From Saprospiraceae bacterium (lineage in GTDB: Bacteria; Bacteroidota; Bacteroidia; Chitinophagales; Saprospiraceae), in contig JAKVCV010000022.1 of assembly GCA_022448945.1 (NCBI GenBank), forward strand, positions 1 through 64,000: a stretch of 64,000 nt of DNA, read 5' to 3'. Below the pieces are notes generated by a model that ran no database searches, was not told the origin of the DNA, and worked only from the letters and a program-made list of their open reading frames with translations. The position numbers and the translations under genes were made by a program. Each line of letters begins with the position of its first letter. Positions within the stretch are counted from its first letter, which is position 1. Positions 1 through 8,859 of this stretch are shown piece after piece.

Positions 1-467
1 AAGTGCGCTAATAAACGAAAAACCTGTGGGTTTAAAAATAAAATCCCCATGGCTCCTAAAACTGCTAAAATAGGACGCACTTTCAAACGTAATAGTATAC
101 CATATAGTAAAAAAGGAGTCCACCATATTGAAAAAAGTGCCAGATAGTTCAAAATCCCTATTGTATACTCTTTAATAAAAGGACAAACATATGCCAATGT
201 CTTAAATATAGCAGCAAAAAATGGCTGCCCGTCAAAGTACACAATATGCTCACCATATGGGTAATTAGATCCCAAATACTCTAAATAAGCAGGATTGTGT
301 TTTATGAAATATGTAAAGGTATAATACTGAGAAAAGCCATCGCCATATTTACAGAACAGTATATCATTAGGTGCTATAATAATAGCACCATAAAAGTATA
401 TCAAAAATGAGGTAGAAAGTAATAATAGTAGGAAATTATAAAGATTCTCTTTTTTTAATTTAAACAT
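1..467 (-). CDS. Multi-spanning membrane protein, truncated by the window edge (GT-C/YfhO-like architecture suspected)
   Basis: Not in the ORF track because it is open at the edge. Manual translation of the minus strand from ATG at 467 gives an uninterrupted frame: MFKLKKENLYNFLLLLLSTSFLIYFYGAIIIAPNDILFCKYGDGFSQYYTFTYFIKHNPAYLEYLGSNYPYGEHIVYFDGQPFFAAIFKTLAYVCPFIKEYTIGILNYLALFSIWWTPFLLYGILLRLKVRPILAVLGAMGILFLNPQVFRLLAH... Confidence 0.75.
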   Translation of the reverse strand, partial: MFKLKKENLYNFLLLLLSTSFLIYFYGAIIIAPNDILFCKYGDGFSQYYTFTYFIKHNPAYLEYLGSNYPYGEHIVYFDGQPFFAAIFKTLAYVCPFIKEYTIGILNYLALFSIWWTPFLLYGILLRLKVRPILAVLGAMGILFLNPQVFRLLAH

Positions 468-628
468 ATTTTTCTAGCCTCTTCAGCATTTTTCTTAGTA
501 GAATTAATTGCCTCTAGATTAACCCAAAAAATTGGCATTATTGATTTGTGGTATGTTTTATGTTGGTAAATTTAGAATAAAACTATAGAAGAAAAATATT
601 ATTAAAAAAAATTAATAGAAATTTAAAA

Positions 629-997
629 TTAGAGTACACCCAAACTATCTAATTCGTTCTTATTAGTGGAAGGTGGCATAATGCCATTTTGAATTTTGAA
701 TACAATAAATTTGGCCACGATCTCAGCTTTTTTCTCTGTGTCAAAACCCTTGTTTCCAGCGATTGATGGTATGTTAGGCTGACGAATAAATGGTTTTTCA
801 TTTTTAAGGATAATATATCCCCATCCATTTTCATTCTCAATAGTTTGGATTGAAAATACTACTTCTTTTGTCTTAAGAGTATCTTCTGTGGTTTTCTCTT
901 TTTTGGGTTGTATAGTAATTGGTTTATTCGTTTTTTCTGCTCCACAAGAATATATTATAACTGAAATTATCAGTATAAATAAGCTGTTTTTTATCAT
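629..997 (-). CDS. DUF4907-like small lipoprotein
   Basis: Lipobox-like IIYSCG at the N-terminus; WGYIILKNEKPFIRQPNIPSIAG...KAEIVAKFIVFKIQNGIMPPS resembles DUF4907. Start overlaps the stop of the upstream Kelch gene by 1 nt (997). Confidence 0.7.
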   Translation of the reverse strand: MIKNSLFILIISVIIYSCGAEKTNKPITIQPKKEKTTEDTLKTKEVVFSIQTIENENGWGYIILKNEKPFIRQPNIPSIAGNKGFDTEKKAEIVAKFIVFKIQNGIMPPSTNKNELDSLGVL

Positions 998-2235
998 TAT
1001 TTTGAAATTGTTATTTGTCCTGTCTTAATTGTCTGACCTTTTTCTCTGATGTTATAATAATACATCCCATTAGGAGTCATAAAAGTAGATAAATAAAATG
1101 TGGGGTTTTCATTATTTAATTTTTTAATGTCAAACTGGTTTGATACCTGCTGCCCTAAAGTATTATAGACTTCTAAAGATATATCATCAGTTTTTATGCC
1201 TTCAATTTCAATGTTGCAATAAAAGGATACAGGATTAGGGTATACTTTACATTTAATACTATTATTGTTAGAGATTTTATTGATATTAATTAGATTTCCA
1301 TATTCATAAAAATCATCTAGGAATTGTCCAGTAATACTATAGCCACAACCAATATAAACATGTTGTTGTATAACAAATCCTACAGCATTTGAACGGGCAC
1401 CGCCTGTAAAGTCTGCAAGTTGAACCCAACTGTTTGTGTTGGCATTATATCGCCATAAGTCAGAAGTGCAATTAAGCGTGTTGTCATAACCTAATCCTAC
1501 AATTGCATCTGGGAAATCTGCAATAGCGGTAGCCGCATACCTAGGCGTTCCGGGAAAAGAGGCAATGGGTGTCCATAGATCAGCACTTGGAGTATAAATC
1601 CAAAAATCATTAGTAAATGCACCATCATCTCCTGTTCCTACATATCCTTTTCCGTCCATAGCAAATGCTACTGCTTGTTTACGGTTTCCACCTCCAAAAG
1701 GAGCAATAACAGACCAGGAATTGGTATTGGGATTATATTTCCAAAAATCTGAAGTGTACCCATTGATATCTAATCCTGTTCCTGCATACCCAAAAGAATC
1801 GATTGCAAATGCAACTGCTTGACGACGTCCTGTTCCACCAAAATCAGCTTTTTGTGTCCATGTATTAGTAGCAGGATCATATTCCCAAAAGTCTTTAAAA
1901 TATGGATTGTTGCCATTTCCTAATCCAATATATGCTTTCCCATTTATTACAAATGATACAGGGGTTACCCTTTCTAGACCTCCGCCTGATACTCCACCTA
2001 AGCTTTCCATTTTATCCCAATCATCCGTTATTGGATCATATGCGTATAAACTTCGTTTGTATCCATTATCGGCTAGGCCAAAACCAATATATCCTTTCAA
2101 GCCAATAGAAAACGCAGTACTAGCACTCTTACCTGGGCCATTAACAGAGTCTCTTTTGATCCAAACATCTTGACATTTAGCGTTTAAGGTGATAAATAAA
2201 AATACGATTATTGTAATCAGTTGTAAATGTTTCAT
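997..2235 (-). CDS. Kelch-repeat secreted protein with T9SS C-terminal sorting domain
   Basis: Signal peptide; repeated DFWEYDPATNTWTQKADFGG..R.AVAF..D..GYAGTG units; C-term KVYPNPVSFYCNIEIEG...GMYYYNIREKGQTIKTGQITISK. Confidence 0.88.
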   Translation of the reverse strand: MKHLQLITIIVFLFITLNAKCQDVWIKRDSVNGPGKSASTAFSIGLKGYIGFGLADNGYKRSLYAYDPITDDWDKMESLGGVSGGGLERVTPVSFVINGKAYIGLGNGNNPYFKDFWEYDPATNTWTQKADFGGTGRRQAVAFAIDSFGYAGTGLDINGYTSDFWKYNPNTNSWSVIAPFGGGNRKQAVAFAMDGKGYVGTGDDGAFTNDFWIYTPSADLWTPIASFPGTPRYAATAIADFPDAIVGLGYDNTLNCTSDLWRYNANTNSWVQLADFTGGARSNAVGFVIQQHVYIGCGYSITGQFLDDFYEYGNLININKISNNNSIKCKVYPNPVSFYCNIEIEGIKTDDISLEVYNTLGQQVSNQFDIKKLNNENPTFYLSTFMTPNGMYYYNIREKGQTIKTGQITISK

Positions 2236-2281
2236 AGTAATGAATTATACGTAATTATAAATGGCTTTATCGAATAAAATA

Positions 2282-3229
2282 TTAGTTATATGGTACATAA
2301 ATATAGAAACTTCTTTTCTTACCAGTAGAGGCACTGCCAAGCCCTACATGAGCTCGATTACTAATGACAAAACAAGTAGCATTTTTGCGTCCTGCAGCTG
2401 GGAAGTTCCTTCTGGTAATCCATGTGTCATTACTTGGTATATATTCCCATAGGTCTTTTTTATATCCTCCATCGCTTCCCAGTCCAACATATGGTCGGTT
2501 GTTGATTGTAAATGTAATTACATTTGCTCGTCCAGTGTTGGGGAAGTCCCCTTTTTGGTTCCATGTATTGCTACCTGGATGATATTCCCACCAATCTCTT
2601 CGGTGAATATCTTCGTCTGTACCCAAACCAATGTATACTTTATTACCACCGACTACACTTGTCAATTGGAATCTCGGACCACCTGGGAAACTCGCACGTG
2701 CGCCCCATTGATTGGCAGAGGGTTTGTATTCATATAGCTTGTCAGAGTAAGTGTCAGGTCCTTTTTTGCCTCCACATACATAACCTTTTCCATCGATACT
2801 AAATGCAGTGGCAAAATACACTTCTTCAGGATAATCGGCAATACTTGACCAGGTATTACCAATAGGGTCATATTTCCAAAAATCATCCAGGGGATCACCC
2901 ATTGGTGCTTCAGCATGATCCATTCCTCCACCAACATAAGCATAGTCATTAATAACAAAACTGACAGCATTACGTCTGGCATCTCCTGGGAGACTTGCTT
3001 TTTGGGTCCATGAGGCAGATGCTGGATCATACTGCCATAGGTCATTTCTAACCTGATCAGCAGTATCCACACCACAACTTACATAACCTCTTCCCCTAAG
3101 CGAGAAACCTACGGCCCTCTCTCGTTGGCCTGCTCCAAAGTCATCTGTTGTTGACCATACATTGCCAGTCTGACAAAAACATATGCTTTCAAAGAACAGT
3201 CCAAGAAATAAAAAAAAGTATTTTTTCAT
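2282..3229 (-). CDS. Kelch-repeat secreted protein lacking a C-terminal sorting domain
   Basis: Signal peptide; about six Kelch units (LWQYDPASASWTQKASLPGDARRNAVSF); ends ...KKRSFYIYVPYN without a PNP/GxYxxxI tail. Confidence 0.85.
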   Translation of the reverse strand: MKKYFFLFLGLFFESICFCQTGNVWSTTDDFGAGQRERAVGFSLRGRGYVSCGVDTADQVRNDLWQYDPASASWTQKASLPGDARRNAVSFVINDYAYVGGGMDHAEAPMGDPLDDFWKYDPIGNTWSSIADYPEEVYFATAFSIDGKGYVCGGKKGPDTYSDKLYEYKPSANQWGARASFPGGPRFQLTSVVGGNKVYIGLGTDEDIHRRDWWEYHPGSNTWNQKGDFPNTGRANVITFTINNRPYVGLGSDGGYKKDLWEYIPSNDTWITRRNFPAAGRKNATCFVISNRAHVGLGSASTGKKRSFYIYVPYN

Positions 3230-3232
3230 AGT

Positions 3233-4435
3233 TTACTGAAATATAAATTTTCCTGAATTTAATAGATTATTACCATCATTAATTTGATAAAAATACACAC
3301 CATTGCGTAAGTGATTTCGTTCAAAACTATATGGTCCATCTTTTATTTGTGCTTGATGAATAACTCTACCCGAGGCATCCAAAATGTTTAAAGTTAAGTA
3401 AGGCTGATTATCTAATAAATCTGAAGTGATTTCAAAATTAATATAATCTGTAGAGGGGTTTGGAAAGATATTTACTTCAATATTTTCACGGAGAATTTTT
3501 CCTTCAGGTTCTCCAGTAGGATCAAAACACCAAAAATCATTGAAGTTAATACCATTAGTCCCAGATCCACAGTAACCTCTTTCGTGAATACTAAACCCAT
3601 TCATAAATCTTCTGCCAGAACCAGGAAAATCATCCAATTGTTTCCAGGTATTTGAGCCAGGATTAAATTCCCAAACGTCATCAAAATCTTCTGACCAATC
3701 ATTCCCGCAAAACACATACCCTCTACCTTTAACAGCAAAAGCAGTAGCACCTTCACGGGGCAACCCTGGTACATTAGCGCGTTGCAACCATTGATCTGTA
3801 CTAGGCTTATATTCCCAAAAGTCATTTCCTGTTCCAAAAGAACCACTACCAGTACCCACATATCCTTTTCCTCCCAATGAAAAGGCAATACCAGTATTTC
3901 TTACGGCACCAGGAAAATCTGAAATAGCAGTCCAAGCGTCATTATCGGGGTCATATTTGTAAAATCCATTTTCATTGCCAGAACCCATACCCATACCAAT
4001 ATAGGCTACATCTTCTATAATAAAAGATAAAGGTCCCAAGCGTGAACCACCAGGGAAATCATTTAATTGTGTCCAGGCATTAGTAGTAGGATCATATTCC
4101 CAAAAATCATCAAATGTTGAAGATTCACTTCTTCCTAATCCAGCATAAACTTTTTCTTTAACTGAAAAAAATAAATTATGATATCTTCTTCCTCCACCAA
4201 AATCTGCTTTTTGAGTCCAGGTGTCGGTTGCGGGGTCATATTCCCAAACATCATCAAAAGCGATATTGACAACGGAATTAATATGGCCGAACCCCATATA
4301 TCCTTTATTAGTACTTGCACAAGCAGCACCTCTATGTCGGCCAATCCCACCAAAATTTGCTTTTTGAGTCCATTGGTCTACAGCCAATAAATCTAAGGCA
4401 ATAAATAATAAAAAAAGTAATAAGTGTGATTTCAT
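3233..4435 (-). CDS. Kelch-repeat secreted protein with T9SS C-terminal sorting domain
   Basis: Kelch units (DVWEYDPATDTWTQKADFGGGRRYHNLFF); C-term NIFPNPSTDYINFEIT...GVYFYQINDGNNLLNSGKFIFQ. Confidence 0.88.
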   Translation of the reverse strand: MKSHLLLFLLFIALDLLAVDQWTQKANFGGIGRHRGAACASTNKGYMGFGHINSVVNIAFDDVWEYDPATDTWTQKADFGGGRRYHNLFFSVKEKVYAGLGRSESSTFDDFWEYDPTTNAWTQLNDFPGGSRLGPLSFIIEDVAYIGMGMGSGNENGFYKYDPDNDAWTAISDFPGAVRNTGIAFSLGGKGYVGTGSGSFGTGNDFWEYKPSTDQWLQRANVPGLPREGATAFAVKGRGYVFCGNDWSEDFDDVWEFNPGSNTWKQLDDFPGSGRRFMNGFSIHERGYCGSGTNGINFNDFWCFDPTGEPEGKILRENIEVNIFPNPSTDYINFEITSDLLDNQPYLTLNILDASGRVIHQAQIKDGPYSFERNHLRNGVYFYQINDGNNLLNSGKFIFQ

Positions 4436-4456
4436 CTGATTGTAATATTTTTTGTA

Positions 4457-5698
4457 TTATGTTAATTCAAATCTACCATATTGAATCATTTTTTTATTTG
4501 AATGAATTTGGTAAAAATATATTCCAGCAGGTAAATTCTCACCATTGAAATATGTGCTCTCACCTGTATATGGACCACTGAATTTATTGTTGTTTTGTCC
4601 GTCAAGAATTATAAGTTTCAATGAGCCTTTATTTTTTTCAATTTTTTCATCTAGTAAGATATGTACACCTTTAGATGTATTGTCAGCTATAACATATGGG
4701 TCATAGTTTATTTTATTACTACTTTTACTTTTGAATCTTGAATCAAAGACCCATAGATCATTGAAATTAATACCACTAGTTCCTGAGCCACAATAGGCTT
4801 TTTTATTAATAACAAAAGAGGCCATAAAATGTCTTCGAGTTCCAGGGAAGTCACCCATTTGAGTCCATGAGTCAGTATTTGGGTTGTATTCCCAGACATC
4901 ATTTAAAGCCATCCCAGACGTTATACCAGTCATAATATAACCCAGGTCGTTTATAACAAACCCAATAGCAGCACCTCTATTAATTGGTCCAACATCAGCT
5001 TTTTGAGTCCAGGTGTTATTAATGGGGTTGTATGCCCAAAAATCTTTAGAAGAACCAAGATCGCCAAGCCCTGTCCCATAATATCCCGTTTTTAGTATAG
5101 AAAAAGCTACTCCATCATTACGTTGTGGTCCAGGGAAAGTAGCTATTTGAGACCATGAATCAGTTGTTGGGTTGTATGCATAAAATGCATTATCAGTATT
5201 TGAATTATTAGCTAATCCTGAACCAGCATAAGCAATGCTGTCTATAACAAAAGCTTTAGGTCCTGAACGTGGTGAACCGGGGAAATCTGCTTTTTTTGTC
5301 CATATATTAACTACTGGGTCATATTCCCACATATCATTGAATTGAGTTCCTCCGGAATTCCTCCCACATCCAACATAAGCTTTGTTACCAATTACAAAAT
5401 CAAAACAGTGGTATATTTTTCCACCCCCATAGTTGGCTTTTTGAGTCCAAGTATCAGTAGCAGGGTCATATTCCCAAAAATCTTCAAATACATTGTTGAC
5501 ACCAGCAACTGAATTGTGATGACCAAGGCCAAAGTATCCTTTGCCTCCAAGACTAAAGTCATTACATCGATGACGTGATACAGCTTCCATATTCGCTTTT
5601 TGAACCCACGTAGTTGAGTCCGCAATAGCAAATTGCAAAAATAAAAACATCATAAGTATAAAACTCAATAACTTCATTGCTTTATATTTTTTACTCAA
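4457..5698 (-). CDS. Kelch-repeat secreted protein with degenerate sorting-domain-like tail
   Basis: Kelch units (DFWEYDPATDTWTQKANYGGGKIYHCFDF); tail ...LPAGIYFYQIHSNKKMIQYGRFELT but no PNP motif. Confidence 0.85.
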   Translation of the reverse strand: MSKKYKAMKLLSFILMMFLFLQFAIADSTTWVQKANMEAVSRHRCNDFSLGGKGYFGLGHHNSVAGVNNVFEDFWEYDPATDTWTQKANYGGGKIYHCFDFVIGNKAYVGCGRNSGGTQFNDMWEYDPVVNIWTKKADFPGSPRSGPKAFVIDSIAYAGSGLANNSNTDNAFYAYNPTTDSWSQIATFPGPQRNDGVAFSILKTGYYGTGLGDLGSSKDFWAYNPINNTWTQKADVGPINRGAAIGFVINDLGYIMTGITSGMALNDVWEYNPNTDSWTQMGDFPGTRRHFMASFVINKKAYCGSGTSGINFNDLWVFDSRFKSKSSNKINYDPYVIADNTSKGVHILLDEKIEKNKGSLKLIILDGQNNNKFSGPYTGESTYFNGENLPAGIYFYQIHSNKKMIQYGRFELT

Positions 5699-6101
5699 AC
5701 ATTCAAATTGATCGACACACTTGTAATTTAATATTTATAAATGCACATAATTTATTGAACAAATAATCTGAATTAAATAATATTGATTAGGAGGTAGGTT
5801 TACTATATAAGTAACTAGAAAATATTTTGATATAATTATTATCAATTATTTAAAAACAAATAATGTCAAAGATTTAATAAAGTTATTAAAACCTGTCCAC
5901 CTATTTAATTAACTATTTGTTCTAAGAACAGTGTATCAGAAGTCATGAAGGCTCAACTACAAGATAAATAATTATTTAATAGCAACAAACTTTTTAACTC
6001 TCAAAGGTCTAAAACATCATCATTAACATTGTTTATATTGTATTTTAGCTATTTAATTTTAATAGTCTAGTTCGTATTAGGGAATTGTATTAAAGAAATG
6101 A

Positions 6102-7178
6102 TTATTTGCAATCATGTGTGACAACAGGTAGCGAATTAATACCCTGAATTGTAGGACTGCCCCCCCATTTTAAATTGGCAATATTGTACTTCATAATAGG
6201 GAATTGTGAAAAGATGTAGTGTGGTATTATTTCTATGGCTTTCCGGATAATTGGAGCTCCTAGACAAGCATGTTTTCCTTTTCCAAAACTTAGATGGGCA
6301 ACCGCATTTCTCTCTAGGTCCAATTTGTCAGGATTCCTGAAGGAAGTAGTATCCCTATTAGAATGTGTTATTATTAGTGCAATACGATCTCCACGTTTGA
6401 ATTGGTGATTGCCGATTCTAGCATCTTTTAAAGTCAATCTGTAAATTACTTGTACAGGACTAGCAAAACGAATTAGTTCATTTATTGCAGCTTTTTTTGT
6501 TTTTAGATAATTTAACTTTTGTTTAGGATCAGATAAAAGCGTTAACATAATATTCCCTATTAAAAGGGGCAAGGAAGTAGAAAGACCAACAAACATTTGT
6601 ATTACAGGGGAAAGTAATACATGGATAGGATAATTACTTTGAGCAAATAGACTTACAAAGTCATCAGATGGATTTTCTCTTCTTTGATTGATTAATTTTA
6701 GAAAATATTTGGATAATTCATTTGTCGCTTTTTCGGCGTCAGGTAGATTTTTGGTATTGGTATATAAAAAAACGGTTTGGGCGTAATCATATAATAATTG
6801 TGATTCTTTGGTGTTAGAATCCGTACCTGTTAAAACATATGATAACTGTTTGCAACAAGGAACGATTAAATCTTGTTGAAGGTCAAAACAATCATAGTCT
6901 TTATGTTTTTCGCAAATATCAGCGATTATTATTTGCATTTGTTCTGTTGCCCATGATAGTTGTTTTTGTATGCTGTAGATTACACTATCACTAGCAGCGG
7001 AAGGGTCTGCTATAGATGGTAAGGTCTCAGATTGATGCTTTATATTCGCTGAAGTTGCAGAAAATCGCTGGTCCGTTAGTATAGTCGATACATCATTATA
7101 TTGCCATACAGCCCAAGCGCCAAGGCTTTCAGTCCATACTATTCGCCCATCAGGTTTTTTGATCTGTTTTAGCTGCAC
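6102..7178 (-). CDS. Cytochrome P450
   Basis: Heme-ligand motif LSFGKGKHACLGAPIIRK; ExxR-type helix NELIRFASPVQVIYR; PERF-like FRNPDKLDLERN. Confidence 0.9.
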   Translation of the reverse strand: MQLKQIKKPDGRIVWTESLGAWAVWQYNDVSTILTDQRFSATSANIKHQSETLPSIADPSAASDSVIYSIQKQLSWATEQMQIIIADICEKHKDYDCFDLQQDLIVPCCKQLSYVLTGTDSNTKESQLLYDYAQTVFLYTNTKNLPDAEKATNELSKYFLKLINQRRENPSDDFVSLFAQSNYPIHVLLSPVIQMFVGLSTSLPLLIGNIMLTLLSDPKQKLNYLKTKKAAINELIRFASPVQVIYRLTLKDARIGNHQFKRGDRIALIITHSNRDTTSFRNPDKLDLERNAVAHLSFGKGKHACLGAPIIRKAIEIIPHYIFSQFPIMKYNIANLKWGGSPTIQGINSLPVVTHDCK

Positions 7179-7234
7179 GTAAAAGGGTTGTGTGTTCTAT
7201 TAATGGGGACGGAGAAATATGAAACTTCGTTATT

Positions 7235-7801
7235 TTAATCATCAAGGGTAACATATTTCCAATCAATTCCTTTCTCTATTTTTCTTAACTGTTCAACGGT
7301 TATTCCAAAGGTTTTTGCAAGTATTTTCTTTTTCGTTTTCCCTTCTTTTAATCGTTGTTTAAGGAGTTTAACCCTGGTAGGATTCATCTTGTAATTGATA
7401 GAACGTTTTCGGTTTTCATGATGATAGACTCCATTCTTGATTTGAAAGTCTGTCATTTCTCTTTGATCCATCCACTTGAGGTTATTATAGTGATTATTAA
7501 AGTTATCCCTGTCTAAGTGAATAAGGAAAGTTTGACTTTCACGTTCTCTTGGAACAAATGCTTCCCCTACAAGTTTGTGTACATAAAACCCTTGTCTGAT
7601 GTTATCTTTTAATTTTAAGTTAATTTGAAGAAAATTTTGAATCGTTTTGGAACCCCTTAACAGCGTTTCGTTTTCAGTTAGTTTGTCAATACTTTTCAGT
7701 CTTCCATAATCTGAAAAATAATAGTCTTTTGTTTTAGTGGGTGCCTTGGCTTTGATGATTGCCCAACGCTCGTTCCAAAAGCTTTTAATTTTTGTTCCCA
7801 T
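7235..7801 (-). CDS. NUMOD4/HNH-type endonuclease-like protein
   Basis: YYFSDYGRLKSIDK (NUMOD4-like), VHKLVGEAFVPRE...LIHLDRDNFNNHYNNLKWM (HNH_3-like), C-terminal helix-turn-helix-like KKKILAKTFGITVEQLRKIEKG. Confidence 0.78.
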   Translation of the reverse strand: MGTKIKSFWNERWAIIKAKAPTKTKDYYFSDYGRLKSIDKLTENETLLRGSKTIQNFLQINLKLKDNIRQGFYVHKLVGEAFVPRERESQTFLIHLDRDNFNNHYNNLKWMDQREMTDFQIKNGVYHHENRKRSINYKMNPTRVKLLKQRLKEGKTKKKILAKTFGITVEQLRKIEKGIDWKYVTLDD

Positions 7802-8335
7802 ATCTTAGTTTTTATTAAGTCAAAGTGAATAACACAGTACTGTATTTACTTGATAATACTGTATTAATCCAGAGTAAAACTCCATATTATACAATTCCTA
7901 TAACAAGCTGTATGCATGTTAGTTTAAAGGCATTAGGTTAAATTATAGTGTCGGGAATTATACACTATTGTTGTTAATAATGTGGTAAATTGGAGTGTGT
8001 ATTATGATAGTGTTAGTAATGTAGATTGTGCCTCAGTGTTCTCAAATATAATAAAATATACTCGTAAATCCAAGAATTCACTATGTTATCTTTTGCAACA
8101 AATAATTTAATAAACTTGTGCTATCTTATTTTTTTCGATACATATTTTATTAAGTACATATACTATTTATCAGATATCTTATATTATTAGCCTTGTATGA
8201 TTGATAGTGATTAGTTTTACTAATGATGTTTTAGATAGGAGTTCTCGGAAATAATATAATTGCTAAAAGGAGATATCCTGTTCCTATAAATAGGATGCTC
8301 TAAAAAGTGAAAATTATAATAGTTGTTTTCTTCAC

Positions 8336-8815
8336 CTATATGAGTTTTCTAAATGATAATAAAATACCATCTGTGTCAACATAAATATGCTGGTTGGTAT
8401 CTATTTTTGTTCCTTTGAGTATTAATGGTTCGCCAATAATACCTACATTTCTTTTTATGCTTTTTACTGGGCAAGTGCCAATAGCTTTTATGCCAATATT
8501 CATTGAATTAATTTCTTTTGAGTCCCTTATACAACCATAAACTACAATACCTTCCCATTGATTATCAATAGCAAGTTTTGCTATATTATCTCCAATTAAA
8601 GCACATCGTTTTGAGCCGCCTCCATCAATAACTAGAACCTTACCTTTACCATTTTCAGCAAGTACTTTCCGCACATATGAGTTGTCCTCATAGATTTTAA
8701 GCGTTTCTACTTTTCCAGCAAAGTTTTCTTTTTTTCCGTATTGTATTAGATCTAAATTGAGCAAAACCAAATCTTCTGTATATTCATCCCAAAGGTCTGC
8801 AGTAATAATTTCCAT
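8336..8815 (-). CDS. RraA-family protein (RraA / HMG aldolase-like fold)
   Basis: GKGKVLVIDGGGSKRCALIGDNIAKLAIDNQWEGIVVYGCIRDSKEINSMNIGIKAIG is the RraA-family core. Confidence 0.85.
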   Translation of the reverse strand: MEIITADLWDEYTEDLVLLNLDLIQYGKKENFAGKVETLKIYEDNSYVRKVLAENGKGKVLVIDGGGSKRCALIGDNIAKLAIDNQWEGIVVYGCIRDSKEINSMNIGIKAIGTCPVKSIKRNVGIIGEPLILKGTKIDTNQHIYVDTDGILLSFRKLI

Positions 8816-8859
8816 TTTTTTTATTTAAGTTGTCTAATTCTAATGGTTAATTTAAAATG

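Noticed and set aside
1902-4390. Overlapping plus-strand and alternate-frame ORFs inside the Kelch genes (e.g. 1907-2173, 2364-2582, 4178-4390)
   Set aside because: Antisense or shadow frames of strongly supported Kelch coding sequence; no signal peptide, domain or independent start context.
6160-6166. C7 tract in the P450 C-terminus, and C7 at 42745-42751 in the WbpB-like gene, as phase-variation tracts
   Set aside because: Seven-base tracts are near the threshold; the first lies about 20 codons from the end of the protein. Less convincing than the G8 tract in the giant surface gene.
7235-7801. Homing endonuclease of an intron or intein
   Set aside because: No intron structure, disrupted host gene or intein motifs around it; it is a free-standing gene with its own upstream region.
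8336-8815. Annotation as the RNase E inhibitor RraA in the strict sense
   Set aside because: RraA-family fold is clear, but members often are aldolases; sequence alone does not support RNase E regulation.
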